In this document: in pieces, positions 1 to 11,233 of the stretch | Numbering within the stretch: the stretch's first letter is position 1 | How the letters are laid out: each line of letters begins with the position of its first letter | Assembly: GCA_003254885.1 (NCBI GenBank) | Contig: QANT01006852.1 | Location: 1-64,000, forward strand | DNA length: 64,000 bases | Reading direction: 5' to 3' | Origin: Purshia tridentata | Taxonomy: Eukaryota > Streptophyta > Magnoliopsida > Rosales > Rosaceae | Position numbers and translations under genes: made by a program | Notes under the pieces: generated by a model | Told to the model about the DNA's origin: nothing | The model's database searches: none | Seen by the model: only the letters and a program-made list of their open reading frames with translations

Positions 1-1499
1 AGAGTTGATGGAAATCTTTAACTAAGACAAACAGGTAGTTCTAGTCCTTAATTGAATTTAAAAAAAAAAACTAAAAGTAGAGGTATAGTTAAAGTTCTTT
101 TGCTAAAGTTTTTCCAACAAAAATTTAAATTCATTGTAAGTCTAATAGATGGTTAACTGGGTAAAAAATAAAAAGAGAGAATTGGAAGATTTAGTGTGCA
201 ATTGTTGGAGTAATCTAGTTAAAAGAATGGTAGAATTACCCCAACCCAAAATTCAGTTCTTTTTCTCCCTTAATACAGAAAAGGATAGAATTTTTTTCTC
301 AAGTAGCTTATTATTATTAGTAGTGCACCACATAACTCCTGCATCCTTTAAAAGAAAAAGAAAGAAAAACAAAAGGAGTTTGTTTTATTCACTTAATTTT
401 AATTTGAAAATTTGACTATTGAATGTAAGTTAGGTGGTATTCGTACCGGCAGGACAATAATTTCTCATATGTCGGTTGGATTGGATGTAATTTGTTGGTA
501 AGAAACTGGCGCATATACGCATGCAATTATGCAGCAACTCCTAATTAACATGGAGGTCAAAATGAAATTAATAAAGGGGGCCAGGGCCAGCAGCTTTTCA
601 TGAATAATGCAATAATATATTATGGAAAATATGGAAGCTATTATACCCGACACAAAATCAGCGGTCCAAAATTGACAGTGTAATGTTGGAAGACACAGGC
701 AATGTGATTTGGTGGATTGGACCGTCCAATCATATCAAACCGGCCAACCCAATTAATGCTTCACTGTAGTTTTGATAACAGCCATGCAAATCCAATAAGA
801 AGAAGAAGAGAGAAGAAGAGTAAAATCAAATAATGGCATCTATGTCCTCTCGGCCAACTCTAAATATCTTAGCACCTTTTCTCTTGTAAGAGGTATCTTC
901 TTTTCTTTTTCTCTTTTTTTTGGCCAAACAGGAGTTATTTTCTTTCTTTTGACTTTTGGCAACATGCATGTGAATATGAGTACGGCGGCTGTGCTGTTAG
1001 CCTTACTATTGTTGTGAAAGGCATACAATGCTAATGGCATTAATTATAGCATTTTGAAATTCTGACCAGACGCGAGGTTGAACAACTATTTATGAATTTG
1101 GTACCAAGTCTTCAATCTCAACACCCTTTCACATGCCAGTGAGCGAGCCACTCTTCCTATTTCGCATTTGCATATTCATTTTCTAATTTATTTTTTAGTA
1201 GATTTTTCATTTGTTTATTTATATACTTTTTAACAAATTAGGAGAACTTATGTTAATATGTTTTATTAAATGATGAACGGAAATGGAAAGAAAGTTGAGT
1301 GATGATGAGCGATGAAGGTGGATTAGCATTGATGTTTTTCATATACTTTTTGAATAGATGAGATCAACATTTATATTATATAAAGAACGTGAATTTCTTT
1401 GGGGATAAATGTTCATATGCATTTCCTAAATAAATAAAAAGATTCATATATATGTACTATATAGTATCTTCCTTTATTTTTGTTTATTGCATGTCTTTT
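1..1499. other. gene-free AT-rich intergenic DNA
   Basis: Only short reading frames without recognisable protein similarity occur here. The sequence is AT-rich and single-copy-looking. I see no repeat with clear ends and no RNA gene. Confidence 0.5.
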
Positions 1500-1757
1500 T
1501 AGACAAAAATTTGGTTCATGACCAACTTCTTATGTAATGTGGCTTATGTGTTTGTTTCTTAATTCTAAAATTCATTTTTCTTACACACAAATTTAATTGG
1601 CTCAAGAACACCTTCTAAATGTACGTAATAGACAAAAATTTGGTTCATGAACAACTTCTTATGTAATGTGGCTTATGTGTTTGTTTCTTAATTCTAAAAT
1701 TCATTTTCCTTACACACAAAGTTAATTGGCTCAAGAACACCTTCTAAATGTACGTAC
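1500..1757. repeat. 129-bp tandem duplication
   Basis: Two head-to-tail copies (1500-1628 and 1629-1757) both begin TAGACAAAAATTTGGTTCATG and end at AATGTACGTA. They differ at only a few bases, so the duplication is recent. A weak echo of the motif GGCTCAAG(G/A)..AACTTC lies just after it near 1815. No coding potential was seen. Confidence 0.9.
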
Positions 1758-3344
1758 TCGGCTTATAGGGTTTTTTTTACTTAATTTTAATACTATTTTT
1801 TTTTAAACAGAAGTTGGCTCAAGGTCAACTTCATGTTTCATTGTTCGTGATTTTACGAATTTATCTCTTTCAAAGAAAGTTTTCTTTTCTACATAATTTT
1901 ATTAACTAGGGACAATTTTAGAAGAACGCATGTTTCACTAAATTGGGAAAGTCAGTTTTCTTTATACATATATATAGATGAATTGTGTGTTACTTGAAAA
2001 TAAAAAATAGATGAAGAAAAGTTTGATGTTTGGATATGTGGTTAAGAAGAAAAGAGATGGTTTGGTTTCTTATTAAAGAATTATATAATGCCATAAGACT
2101 TTGTTTTATTTGGCCACCTAATTTTTTAGCCCAAGCATTGCTCTAACTATATGCCTCCTAACTCAAACTTCACATTTAGATAAGAATAAACTCAAATTTC
2201 ACACATTTTTCTATTTTATTATCCCTTTTATATTTCTTTTAAATTTTAAACACCGAGTGTAAACTATAGAAAAACTTGGATGTAAGCTATCTTGTGAGAC
2301 TTGGCCAAAATAAAAAGCTATCTTGTGAGAGTGTATATATATCTCCGTTAGACCAAAATTTTTCTCAAGTTATGTGTAGACCATAAGAGTAAAACTTTCA
2401 TACTCATTGTCTTATGTAATAGGTGTATATACACTTAATATGACTACCCCTCTTTCATTAAAATTTTTTTTTTCTCATGTAAATGTAATACTATGTGATG
2501 ATGATGTGACTAATCTAATAAAATTATAATATATATGCAATCATTAAAATTTAAGTCTAAATCTTAAATTATAAACTTATCATTTACTCGTATCATAACA
2601 TTTGAATTAGTAATACTATATGGTACAGTTATTTCAAACGAAAATTTCTCTATCACCTTTTAGAGAGATAGACACATATATCCCATGATGAGAAATAAAT
2701 ACATATCACAGTTCAAGAGATAAACACATACATAAGTTCACTTTTTCTTTAGGCAAAAGACAATAGCCACTTCAAAGAGGATAAAACTCTTAAATAGAAC
2801 AGCCACGTCACGTCATAGAATTTTCAAGCAGTCAATACTTTCTTTTTAATCAGTACGGTCAAAGTTATCATATGCTTTCTTATTCTTTTCGTGAAAATTT
2901 TTGCATTGGGTCACTAAATATTGAACCCGAATACAAGGAGAGCAAATTTGGATGTGGGAATGGAATGATTGAGTTATGTCGGGAACATGGTCAGGAATAG
3001 TTGAACAAAGCTTGATTGCATTGTAAAAGCCACCCAACATTAATTTAAATAAATTTAATGCTTCTTTTTATATCTAGAATGGAGGCTTCGCGACCTTTCT
3101 GAAAAAGGAAGGCGATATGTTTCTTTATGTTGATATTTATTGGAGTCTCACAATAAATTTTTTTTCGGTTTGTATTGTTTGTTTTTGCCCTGGTGGCTTT
3201 TTAATGAATTTTACCCATTGGGTGAAAAAAGAAGAGAGTATTATGGCGCTATTGTCACGCTAGTCAAAGTTAAAATAAAAAAGTTATGGACGTTTGAAAA
3301 TGAAAGGCAAAATGAGATTGGTTTGTCATGATGTGGTTTCCGTG
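1758..3344. other. gene-free AT-rich intergenic DNA
   Basis: No gene or repeat with definable ends was seen. Short frames in both strands look random. Confidence 0.45.
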
Positions 3345-3607
3345 CTACTTTGATTCATGGTTGTCGTGCCTTTTTTTTTTGGCCTTTTACTGTTCACTTG
3401 AACCATGTGTATTGTGAACAGAATATGGTAGCTGATGACTTTGCGAGATTGGATTATGATTTGTTTGTGAGTTGTCACCGTTTTGAGTCTCCTCCTGCTA
3501 GTGTGGTGCCTCTTTTTTGAGAGGATTCGATTGATGTTAGCCATATACATAATATTGTTAGTTTTTTCTCTTTGGGCGTTTAGCTTCGTTTGTAACCAAA
3601 AAAAAAA
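3345..3607 (+). mobile_element. 5'-truncated LINE, RNase H tail and poly(A) end
   Basis: A plus-strand frame reads a stretch typical of the C-terminal RNase H domain of plant LINEs: NHVYCEQNMVADDFARL, then RFESPPASVVPL. The first part matches the family pattern of H-x-YREAN-x-x-AD-x-LA. About 70 bases further on is TTTGTAACC followed by an A run at about 3597-3607, the usual 3' end of these plant LINEs. Everything upstream of RNase H is missing, as expected from incomplete reverse transcription. It is a dead fragment. Confidence 0.7.
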
Positions 3608-5930
3608 GTGATCGAGAGGCAAAATGTTGTATTTCAATGGTAGATTATAAAATTAAAAAAACAAAATAAAAGACTAAATAGTTTCGCATAGTCTAAAATG
3701 TCGTCTCACCCAACTAAAGGACTAAGGGTACGTGGTATCAAAATGTTGGTGACGTGGACGTCATAGATATGTACATATATCCAGTTAGTCGGATCCGTGT
3801 ACGTGTTTCTTCGACAGTCATGTGTACACAGAACCGATCTCTATGTGTCTAGCAATCTCTGGCAGCTAGCTAGCTAGACACCTCTTCAACCCTAAAAAAA
3901 CACACCTCCATTTTTCAAGTTTTTCACTTTACACAAATTCGTCGTTATTTCCAAAACTTTTTAAGAGCAACCATCTATTCGACCTCAACCTCCACTTTTG
4001 AGGCCATCTTCTACAAACAAAGAGAGTGGTGTCACGTCACTGGCACGTACTGCATGCAGCTGCGCCACACTTTAGTGCATGTGGTGCATGCAAATGTTGT
4101 CATCACATGTTTATCTTCTTAATTATGCTAGCATATTCACACACCTTTTCAGTCATTAATGCCAAGGATCGGAGTGACGAGGTTGATGTCAAATTATAGA
4201 ATGGGAGTAAGTACGCGCGTCCCAGTCAAGCTGTCAGGAAAATTAGACGTACTCGCTCTTTGTAGAATACAAGAAAATCGATCGTGGAAATTAACAAAAT
4301 GCACTATATATGATATTATGACGTCGCAATCCACCAACCAAATCAAAAAGAGTATCCCATTAAGACAAAGAGCAAAGCCCCAATGGATTGTCACTCTCAA
4401 ATTTAATTCAAGGAAGTAGTGGAATTCATCTTTGCAATCCCAATCACTGAGCTTGTTGTTGGTGTTTTTTAATGGACCACAAGCACAGTGCATGTATATA
4501 TTATTAAGTTACAGCTCGAATGGGCACTAATTAAGTAACTGTGTGTCTTTAAGATGACGGAAAACAACAGCAGTTAGCATATATTGGAACTATTTGTCAC
4601 GGGTCATGACTTTGTTTTTTGTTTTTTGGGCCAAGGGGTCAAGACTTTGTTTGGTTTCCAAAGTTTATTGCATTATCTGTACTGAGCTTTTTTTTAGGCT
4701 CAGTCACTCAAGCATGCGGCTCGGATAAGACGACAGATGAAAGGTGATTATCAATCTGCTTGCAGAATAGAGATCGAGAACTTTTGGCTGACATCACACT
4801 TTGCGTCATAAAATTATGCTTCAGCCTCAAAATTAAACGATGTTTATCAAGTTGCATGAGAAGCCAGGGATAAAAGAAAAGGGGCCATAAATATCCTACA
4901 AAATTGTAAAAGATATAGAAATTAATAAGGGCAATCCAAATGATACGAATGGATAGACTCTTCTTTTTTTTACTTTTTTATATTAAATTACAAGGGAGAG
5001 GAGAGGGGTTTGAACCTAAGTGTGTAGGAGATAAATTTTTATCTTCGTCCAACTAGATCACCCTTATTTAAAATACTTCAACACTTTAAACCAACTTTAA
5101 TTAAAAGAGTATGACTCCAAGAACATGTTATAAAAATTAACGATTTTTAAAAGAGGATGACTCCAACCATATAATAAAATCATAATTCAAAAGTATCAAT
5201 AAGAAATCGTTCTACTTTTGACAAAAAGAAAAAGGTTTGACTAGGAACCTAGCTCAGACAAATTTGTAATATAATAAGGTCATAACTTAAAAGTATATTA
5301 TGCATTATGCACAAAAAAAGACAAGAAAACACATGAAACCAAGATTAATATTATTAGTTATTAAAAAACTCTTAAATATTAAAATATTTTAGGTGAAGTT
5401 TTCTATTAGAATATTTGGTGAATTATTGTATTTGGTAAATATGTTGCCGCCTCTTTTAAGGCAAAGGGTTTCTCTTTCTTTTGGAAATATCGCTGATTTG
5501 CAAGGGCATAAGCTTGTAGTTGTTACAAAAGTGGAACCTACAAGAAGAAAAGAATTGACCTCTTGTTGTGTTGTGGGTGTAGAGATAAGTGTTCTTACCA
5601 CCAGAGTTATGAACCTTACATCTGAATGGATAAACTTAGGATGATAAAATTGATATAAAACATTATTATTAATCAACTACCACAAAAGAGACTCAGAAAC
5701 TGGGTGCCAGTACACCAAATGGTCATTGAGGGCCTAATAAATTATTGAAAAAGAAAGGCAGTAATATAGTTAGAGTTCGATTTCTGTGATCATGGGTCAA
5801 CCTAACACAATGTTGACTCACACATAGAACAGAGTTGGGCCAGCACACTCAGAACATACATGCCTGTTTATACGTACAGATGAAAAAAAAAAAACTAGTG
5901 TTGATTTCTTTTATAGGGATTTTCTCAGGT
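3608..5930. other. gene-free region with a cluster of ACGT and CATGCA motifs
   Basis: No gene was recognised. Between about 3728 and 4095 there is a dense set of ACGT cores (3729, 3752, 3758, 3801, 4034, 4045) and two CATGCA (RY-type) motifs near 4053 and 4087. In plants these are binding sites for bZIP and B3 factors. No coding region follows within the next 2 kb on the plus strand, so a regulatory role is only a possibility. The frame at about 4159-4419 has no recognisable similarity. Confidence 0.35.
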
Positions 5931-6128
5931 GAGGATGACTACACTTTTTAAAGTTTGCGGACGCGGACAGAGGATGGACAAAGTGTGGACAAAGTGCAAA
6001 CAGTGTGTTGACATAGATAATATATTTGCAACAAGATCTGATGTTTTCCAATTTTATATCTACACTTTGTCCACCTATTATCTACCCTTTGTCCGCATCC
6101 GCAAACTTTAAAAAGTGCGGGCATCCTC
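5931..6128. mobile_element. MITE with ~60-bp inverted arms
   Basis: The left arm begins GAGGATGACTACACTTTTTA and continues with AAGTTTGCGGACGCGGAC. The right arm ends with the inverse, GTCCGCATCCGCAAACTTT then AAAAAGTGCGGGCATCCTC. The subterminal motif TGGACAAAGTG also appears inverted in both arms. The total is 198 bp with no coding capacity, so it is a short non-autonomous DNA transposon. The target duplication is not clear, so the superfamily is open. Confidence 0.85.
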
Positions 6129-6622
6129 TCTAGAGGACTGTTCTTTTATATAGCCTTGATCAGTTTATCTGGAACTTGGAATTTGTTTATCCTTAATAAA
6201 CAAGAACAAATAAGACTAAAAAATTGAAGAAAAGAGAGGCTACCATTGCACTTGGGTCCGAGATGAAAGAACAGAAAATATGCAGAAGACACCAGGTAAA
6301 ATAAATCAAAACCAATGGAACAACGCATCGTTGCAACTGCCAGAATGTCTCAAGTGACTCCGTTCATAAACTATTCATTCACTCTAAGAGAAGCCCCAAC
6401 TAGCAGTACAATTTACACACACCAACTGGTAATACAATTATAGAGAAGACAGCTTCCGCGATGAATAAGTAAATCTCCTGAAAAAATAAAGTGTTGTACA
6501 CAGACTCAACAAAAAAGGGAAAGACCATCCTCTGGAAAATTTAAGTTGTAACACCATGGTCCGAGAAGCGGTCTTCAGAAGCCAAACCGAGTTTAAATTT
6601 TGGCTAAATCTACATCTTTTTA
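6129..6622. other. 3' flank of the TOM2A-like gene
   Basis: This stretch lies downstream of the minus-strand tetraspanin stop and probably holds its 3' UTR. No separate gene was seen. Confidence 0.5.
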
Positions 6623-8835
6623 TCACATGATGCTGCAGCGACTCCTTTCTTCTTGCGGCTGACTTGGAACTTGCTGGAACCTGTGTGACTCGGATGGGTT
6701 GTATGTAAACTCAGCTGTATCAAGCCCGTACTGTGCAATGTACCAAGTCACCAGATAAAACAGAGCACAAGGCATTAGAACTATAGACTATCGAAAATAT
6801 TGTAACAAAAATAAGATGAATATAAATTTTTCAATAGGAAAAATTAAATGAATACAAGTGATAAATGGCATTTATCCGATCCAAAATATAAGTGGGCAAT
6901 ACTAAGTCAAAAACCAGGTGGGACCACAATTATTTCCTACATTATATATCTGCACCAGGCAGCAGCCACCAAAAGCACACCTGTTATGGTAATTAGCATA
7001 CCAAAACAGCTTTATATGTAGCAGAGGACACACATTTGAATAGAAAAAAGAAATTTGTTTAAGCAATTACGCATTCAATATTTAAACTGATCATCTGGGG
7101 TAAGATCTAGATTGTAATCATCATATATAGATATAGCCAGGTATCATGACGGGAGCAAATACCATACTGACTGTTTGCTTGTACTAATTGGTGAGATTTG
7201 CTAACTGAATTAAACTTCAAGATACTTGATGAAAATCAAAGCAAGTGAAGCAGAGTATATATTTTGGTGGGTGAAGAGTTAAATGCGATAAAATTATTGT
7301 ATTGGAACAATCAGCAAGAGTCTAAAGCAAACATGCTAACATGCTAGTATTGTCTTAACACTACCTTAACACCGGCCATATTGCTATACAACATCTCAAG
7401 AATACTAACAAAAAAAAAAATTCAACAATGTCACACCTTTTCCCTCATGCGTGTACTCCAAGCATCATTTCTGCTTGGTCGCTGATCAAGGGCCCCAGCA
7501 ACAGGTACACCAGTTGCTGGAACTGGCGGCCTGTTGACCAAAGGTTGCCGAATTTGTTGCCTTGGAGCAATGAGCTCATCATCACTGTCATACTCTGCTG
7601 GTTTGTTTGCTGCTCTAACCACAAGAGCTAGCAAGAAAAGTAGAGCCTGAAATTCAATGGAAACTCATTATAAAAGAACCCTTTGGACACAAGCAGATAA
7701 AAAAAAAACATACAATTTATTAAATGGTGATTTCCAAACCAATTAGCTAAAACTAGATTCAAGAATCACATCAAAAGAACACTCTCATCTAAGCAAAAAT
7801 GCATGAAAGCCTTTTCAGCCACTGAGGAAATCTTAACCAATATCAGGTGAAGATGTACAAACCTACAAGGATGATTTTGATGTTGTGGTACCATATGCAA
7901 ACAATTCTATCAATTCATATCATTTCCATACAATGGACAATATTCCCAACAGGAGATCATGAAGAAATTGTATTCAGAAATGCAATAAGATCCTGGTTCA
8001 TGCAATTGAGTATACACTTCAAGATTATATTGTGATTACTATCAATCAAGCTGAAGGAAATAAGTAATTATAGGATGTATGGATTCTTAAAATGAAACGA
8101 AAGTAAAAAGTATAAAATAACCAGTACAAGCTGGTATCCAAAGCATAAAATTTTTCTTTGGAAGAAAAAAAGGAAAAGTCAAACTGCAGAGACCTAGACG
8201 AGATTATGGATTGTAATTACCTCGAAGATAACAGCTCCAAGAGCAACCCATTTTATAATGTTCCAGTGCTCTTCCAAAAATCCGTATATCCGCTCAAAAT
8301 CTCCAGTCTTATCTGTTGGGATTTCCTAAAAGTAACTTATGACACTGATTAGATAACCAATCATACAATTACCATCTAAAATTTGAAAACATCAGAAGAT
8401 ATAGCACTTACTGCTTCCCAGCTTTTGTCAAAGAAGATAAAGGCTGCAGCTCCCAGCTCTACCAAGATCAAAAGAATCAGCAGCACAGAATACTATGCTG
8501 ACTTAAGGAAACCAAATTTTTAAAAGAAAAACAAACAAAAAAGAACATCATACAAGCACATACACTGATTTATCACTTATCAGCCATAATGTACTATGAC
8601 ATGCAATGCAGCATGATTCTAGTATGACATAATTGTAGGCGTGTGAATGTTGGGTAACAGTTATCACATAACAGATAGGCCATGAAACTATTATTTGACA
8701 AACTATTTGAATAAAACAGTAAGTAATTAGGATACACAACTCAAGCAGCACCCATTCCGTGTCACAGTACCGATGCAACCAAAACAAGAGATTACAACTA
8801 TAATTGCTCCAATTCCAATAAACAAGTATATGAAC
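6623..8835 (-). CDS. TOM2A: TOM2A-like tetraspanin (five C-terminal exons; first exon not found)
   Basis: Minus-strand exons, in coding order, are 8736-8835, 8412-8492, 8221-8325, 7437-7646 and 6623-6730, all with GT-AG borders and consistent phase. They encode about 200 residues closely resembling Arabidopsis TOM2A. These are a membrane segment (FIYLFIGIGAIIVVIS), a Cys-rich loop (CFGCIGT...GCCLSC), a third membrane segment (LLILLILVELGAAAFIFF), a short loop (EIPTDKTGDFERIYGF), a last membrane helix, and a cytosolic tail with EYDSDDE, ATGVPVAGALDQRPSRNDAW and the C-terminus ERSRCSIM. TOM2A is a tonoplast tetraspanin-like protein that binds TOM1; tobamoviruses use it for replication. The first visible exon starts with one base that completes a split codon, so an upstream exon of about 77 residues (first membrane helix) is expected. 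I could not find it up to 16 kb. A LINE starts only about 150 bp upstream. Either intron 1 is very long or the gene is 5'-truncated. Reading is otherwise intact. Confidence 0.9.
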
Positions 8836-8984
8836 CTGCAAAAGCATCGTTTGACATCTTTTTGTCCATATTAAATGTTTCCTTTTACGTAGTTACTAAG
8901 TATATGGAAAAGATCTCAACTCATTCATCCCTTATCTATCTATTTCTTCACTTATAAAATAGTTTTTGTATCTATATTTTTCAC

Positions 8985-10629
8985 CATGGTATCTGTCATG
9001 GTGAAAATTCCAACACAGCAGGGATACATATGACTTCATCAAGAATTTTAGTAGGAAGCTCGCCAGAAGGCACATCAAGCCTCCACCCTCTCTGATCAAA
9101 ATAGTCAACAACAAGCAGGTTACAATTCCCTGCCATGCCTTCAAGAACCCAATCAATCAAAGGACCAGAACCCACCCACTAGTCAGTCCAGACCGTTGCC
9201 CACACGCACTCGCAACCCCAGACGAAGATAATCTAAACCAAACAAAACAGCCCTCCAAACTGTAGAAACTCACCTCCCAGCAGAAATAACCGAAGAAAGA
9301 AGGTCCATTTTATTACCTACAAGATACATATGAATAAAAATGTCAGACCAATGCTTATCACGCTCTTGAAGCAATCTCCAACCCACCTTAGCACGCATAG
9401 CCGCATTCATATTAACCGTCAGCTTCAAACCCGAACCTCCTTGAGCTTTAGGGAGACAAACCGTTGACCAATTATCTACCACCCACATTTAACCAAATAA
9501 GCTTATCAAGAGTGGCACAAATAGAGATAGGAAGCTTTACTGTCTACATTAAATAGATAGGAATAAAAGCCCTGACTGATTGAATTAGCGTCACTCGTCC
9601 AGCCGTACTCAAAAGACGACCCTTCCAGGATGCTAAGCGACTCTGCACCTTATCAACCACATCACAATAAGTTGTCCGAGTCAAACGTTTATGAATAAGA
9701 GGCACACCGGAGCCAGAAAAATATACCAATGGGGGCACATTTTCCTTTTCTTTATTTTTCCTTGTTTTTCATTTGTAGAATTTTTTTTTTATCAAACATA
9801 CAGTCACACATAAAATCAAAAAATTATTAATTACAGACAAATCTTTCATTCTTCTCAATACCTATTTAAATTGGCGACACTCAAATTTTCATAAGAACTA
9901 TCAAATTTAAAAATAAAAAAGTTTAATATTGATAGTAATATTTTAACTTTACAAATGTGAAAAAAACCTACATCAATTGAATTTCAAAGAAATTTTATAT
10001 AAAGAAAGAAAATAACTCAACAACTGCAAGAACAATAAAATAGCGATTAACATCCAGAAAATTAAGAATAAGGCTATATATTGCTAAAAAAGAACACATA
10101 AGAATACTATGAGTACAAATGAGACACAAGATACTTTTAGAATTGGGAAATACATAGAATTGAGACTATAAAACTGGTGAAATATTTTAATTGTTTGGGT
10201 GCACTTATGTAAAATGCCATAAATTAGTACTTAATATTCTAATTAAAAAAAATATATGAGAGAGGACACGTGTTCCCCCTGGTCCCTGCTTGGCTTCGTC
10301 CATGCACACCGAGATACTTACCCAAGTCCGCAGTTAAGGGGGAAGCACAGATATAACTAATCTGTCTAGCAAGAGTGCCCGGAACATTAGGAGACACAAA
10401 AAGACGAGATTTTGTCGAAACTGATCATCTGACCTGAAGCCTTGCAAAAAATATCAAGACAACACTTCATTACCTTTGCTTGCTTGACCGTCACTTACCA
10501 AAGAAAATGATATAATCTGCAAAGCAAAGGTGAGAAACCTTCGGACCCACACGAGAAACCCCCACAGCCTTCCAATTTTTCTGCAGAACTTGATCAAAAA
10601 TCAAATGCGAGAGTTTCAAGCACCAGAAA
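8985..10629 (-). mobile_element. LINE fragment (reverse transcriptase C-terminal half), interrupted
   Basis: Minus-strand reading from high to low coordinates gives the usual order of a plant L1-type ORF2. First is KLSHLIFDQVLQKNW with VSRVGPKVSHLCFADYIIFF, the RT catalytic box, where the usual FADD is FADY. Then come GQMISFDKISSFCVSPNV, ADLGKYLGV, GVPLIHKRLTRTTY, WKGRLLSTAGRVTLIQSV and VCLPKAQGGSGLKLTVNMNA, and finally the post-RT region (DVPSGELPTKILDEVICIPA). Stops and the altered FADD motif make it non-functional. It is split at 9710-10303 by a hAT-type insertion, and its 5' side is cut at 10629 by a MITE. It lies in the upstream flank or first intron of the TOM2A-like gene, in the same orientation. 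Confidence 0.88.
9710..10303. mobile_element. hAT-type non-autonomous element, 8-bp target duplication
   Basis: The 594-bp insertion is flanked on both sides by GCACACCG (9702-9709 and 10304-10311), exactly 8 bp as in hAT elements. The duplicated bases are LINE sequence encoding the GVP step of its RT domain. The ends are imperfectly inverted: GAGCCAG...ACCAATGGGGGCACA on the left against the inverse of GACGAAGCCAAG...ACCAGGGGGAACAC on the right. The GGAGCCA and GGGGG motifs recall the ends of plant hAT elements. The interior is AT-rich without coding capacity. Confidence 0.75.
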
Positions 10630-10639
10630 TAAGATAATA

Positions 10640-10942
10640 GAGTTAATTACAAAAACAGTTCACTTATTATTCACCAAGTCTCGTTTTAGTCTACAAATAT
10701 TTTTAAGTGCCATATTGGTTTATGAATTGTCTAAAAGTTTCATTTTGGTCCAAATCGGGCAAATTCGGACAATTTTGCCCCTCAATTTTGTACTAATAAG
10801 TTGACCTTGAGGGACAAAATTGTTCATTTTAGATCAAAATGAAACAATGAGACAATTACTTGACTAATATAGAACTTAAAAAAATTTGTGGACCAAAACG
10901 AGACATAGCTAATAATAAGTGGACTATTTTTGTAATTTCCTC
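10640..10942. mobile_element. Mutator-type MITE, 10-bp target duplication
   Basis: Both sides carry TAAGATAATA (10630-10639 and 10943-10952), a perfect 10-bp repeat. The ends are long imperfect inverted repeats: GAGTTAATTACAAAAACAGT on the left matches the inverse of the right end, GAGGAAATTACAAAAATAGT, and the match continues through CACTTATTATT and TCTCGTTTTGGTC. An inner palindrome around the middle makes the 303-bp element nearly one large hairpin. Length of duplication and arm type suggest a Mutator-like superfamily. It landed in the LINE. Confidence 0.85.
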
Positions 10943-10972
10943 TAAGATAATATTACCTTACATATACATATA

Positions 10973-11233
10973 GGCCTCATTTGGTGGTTAGGATTGAATT
11001 GAAAATGATAAATGACAAATTCATGTGTATTTAAGGAAAAAGTTTGAGTGTTTTCTAACTTGAAGGAAGAAAATGGAACAAAAATGGCTTAGCTACAAAG
11101 AAAATGTTATCCTTGCTAGTTCCCACCATTTTGAGGGGTTTGGAAGGGATAAGGTTTTTTTTATAATTTATCCATCTTATTCCCACCTTCTTTCTTCAAA
11201 TTAGGAATTTCTTTTTTAAATACACATGAATTT
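10973..11233. mobile_element. Tourist-like MITE copy 1 (right end eroded)
   Basis: It begins GGCCTCATTTGGTGGTTAGG and has the internal arm ACAAATTCATGTGTATTTAA. The inverse of that arm (TTAAATACACATGAATTT) ends the copy at about 11230. The terminal 40 bases or so of the right arm are missing. Related copies are at 20254-20445 and 26550-26848. Confidence 0.7.

Noticed and set aside
149-415. Open frame of 88 codons at the left edge
   Set aside because: Lys/Phe/Leu-rich composition explained by AT bias; no recognisable domain, no splice context, no promoter.
4159-4493. Overlapping frames on both strands near 4.2-4.5 kb
   Set aside because: Neither shows a domain or compositional signature of a real gene. 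They are antiparallel shadows of each other.
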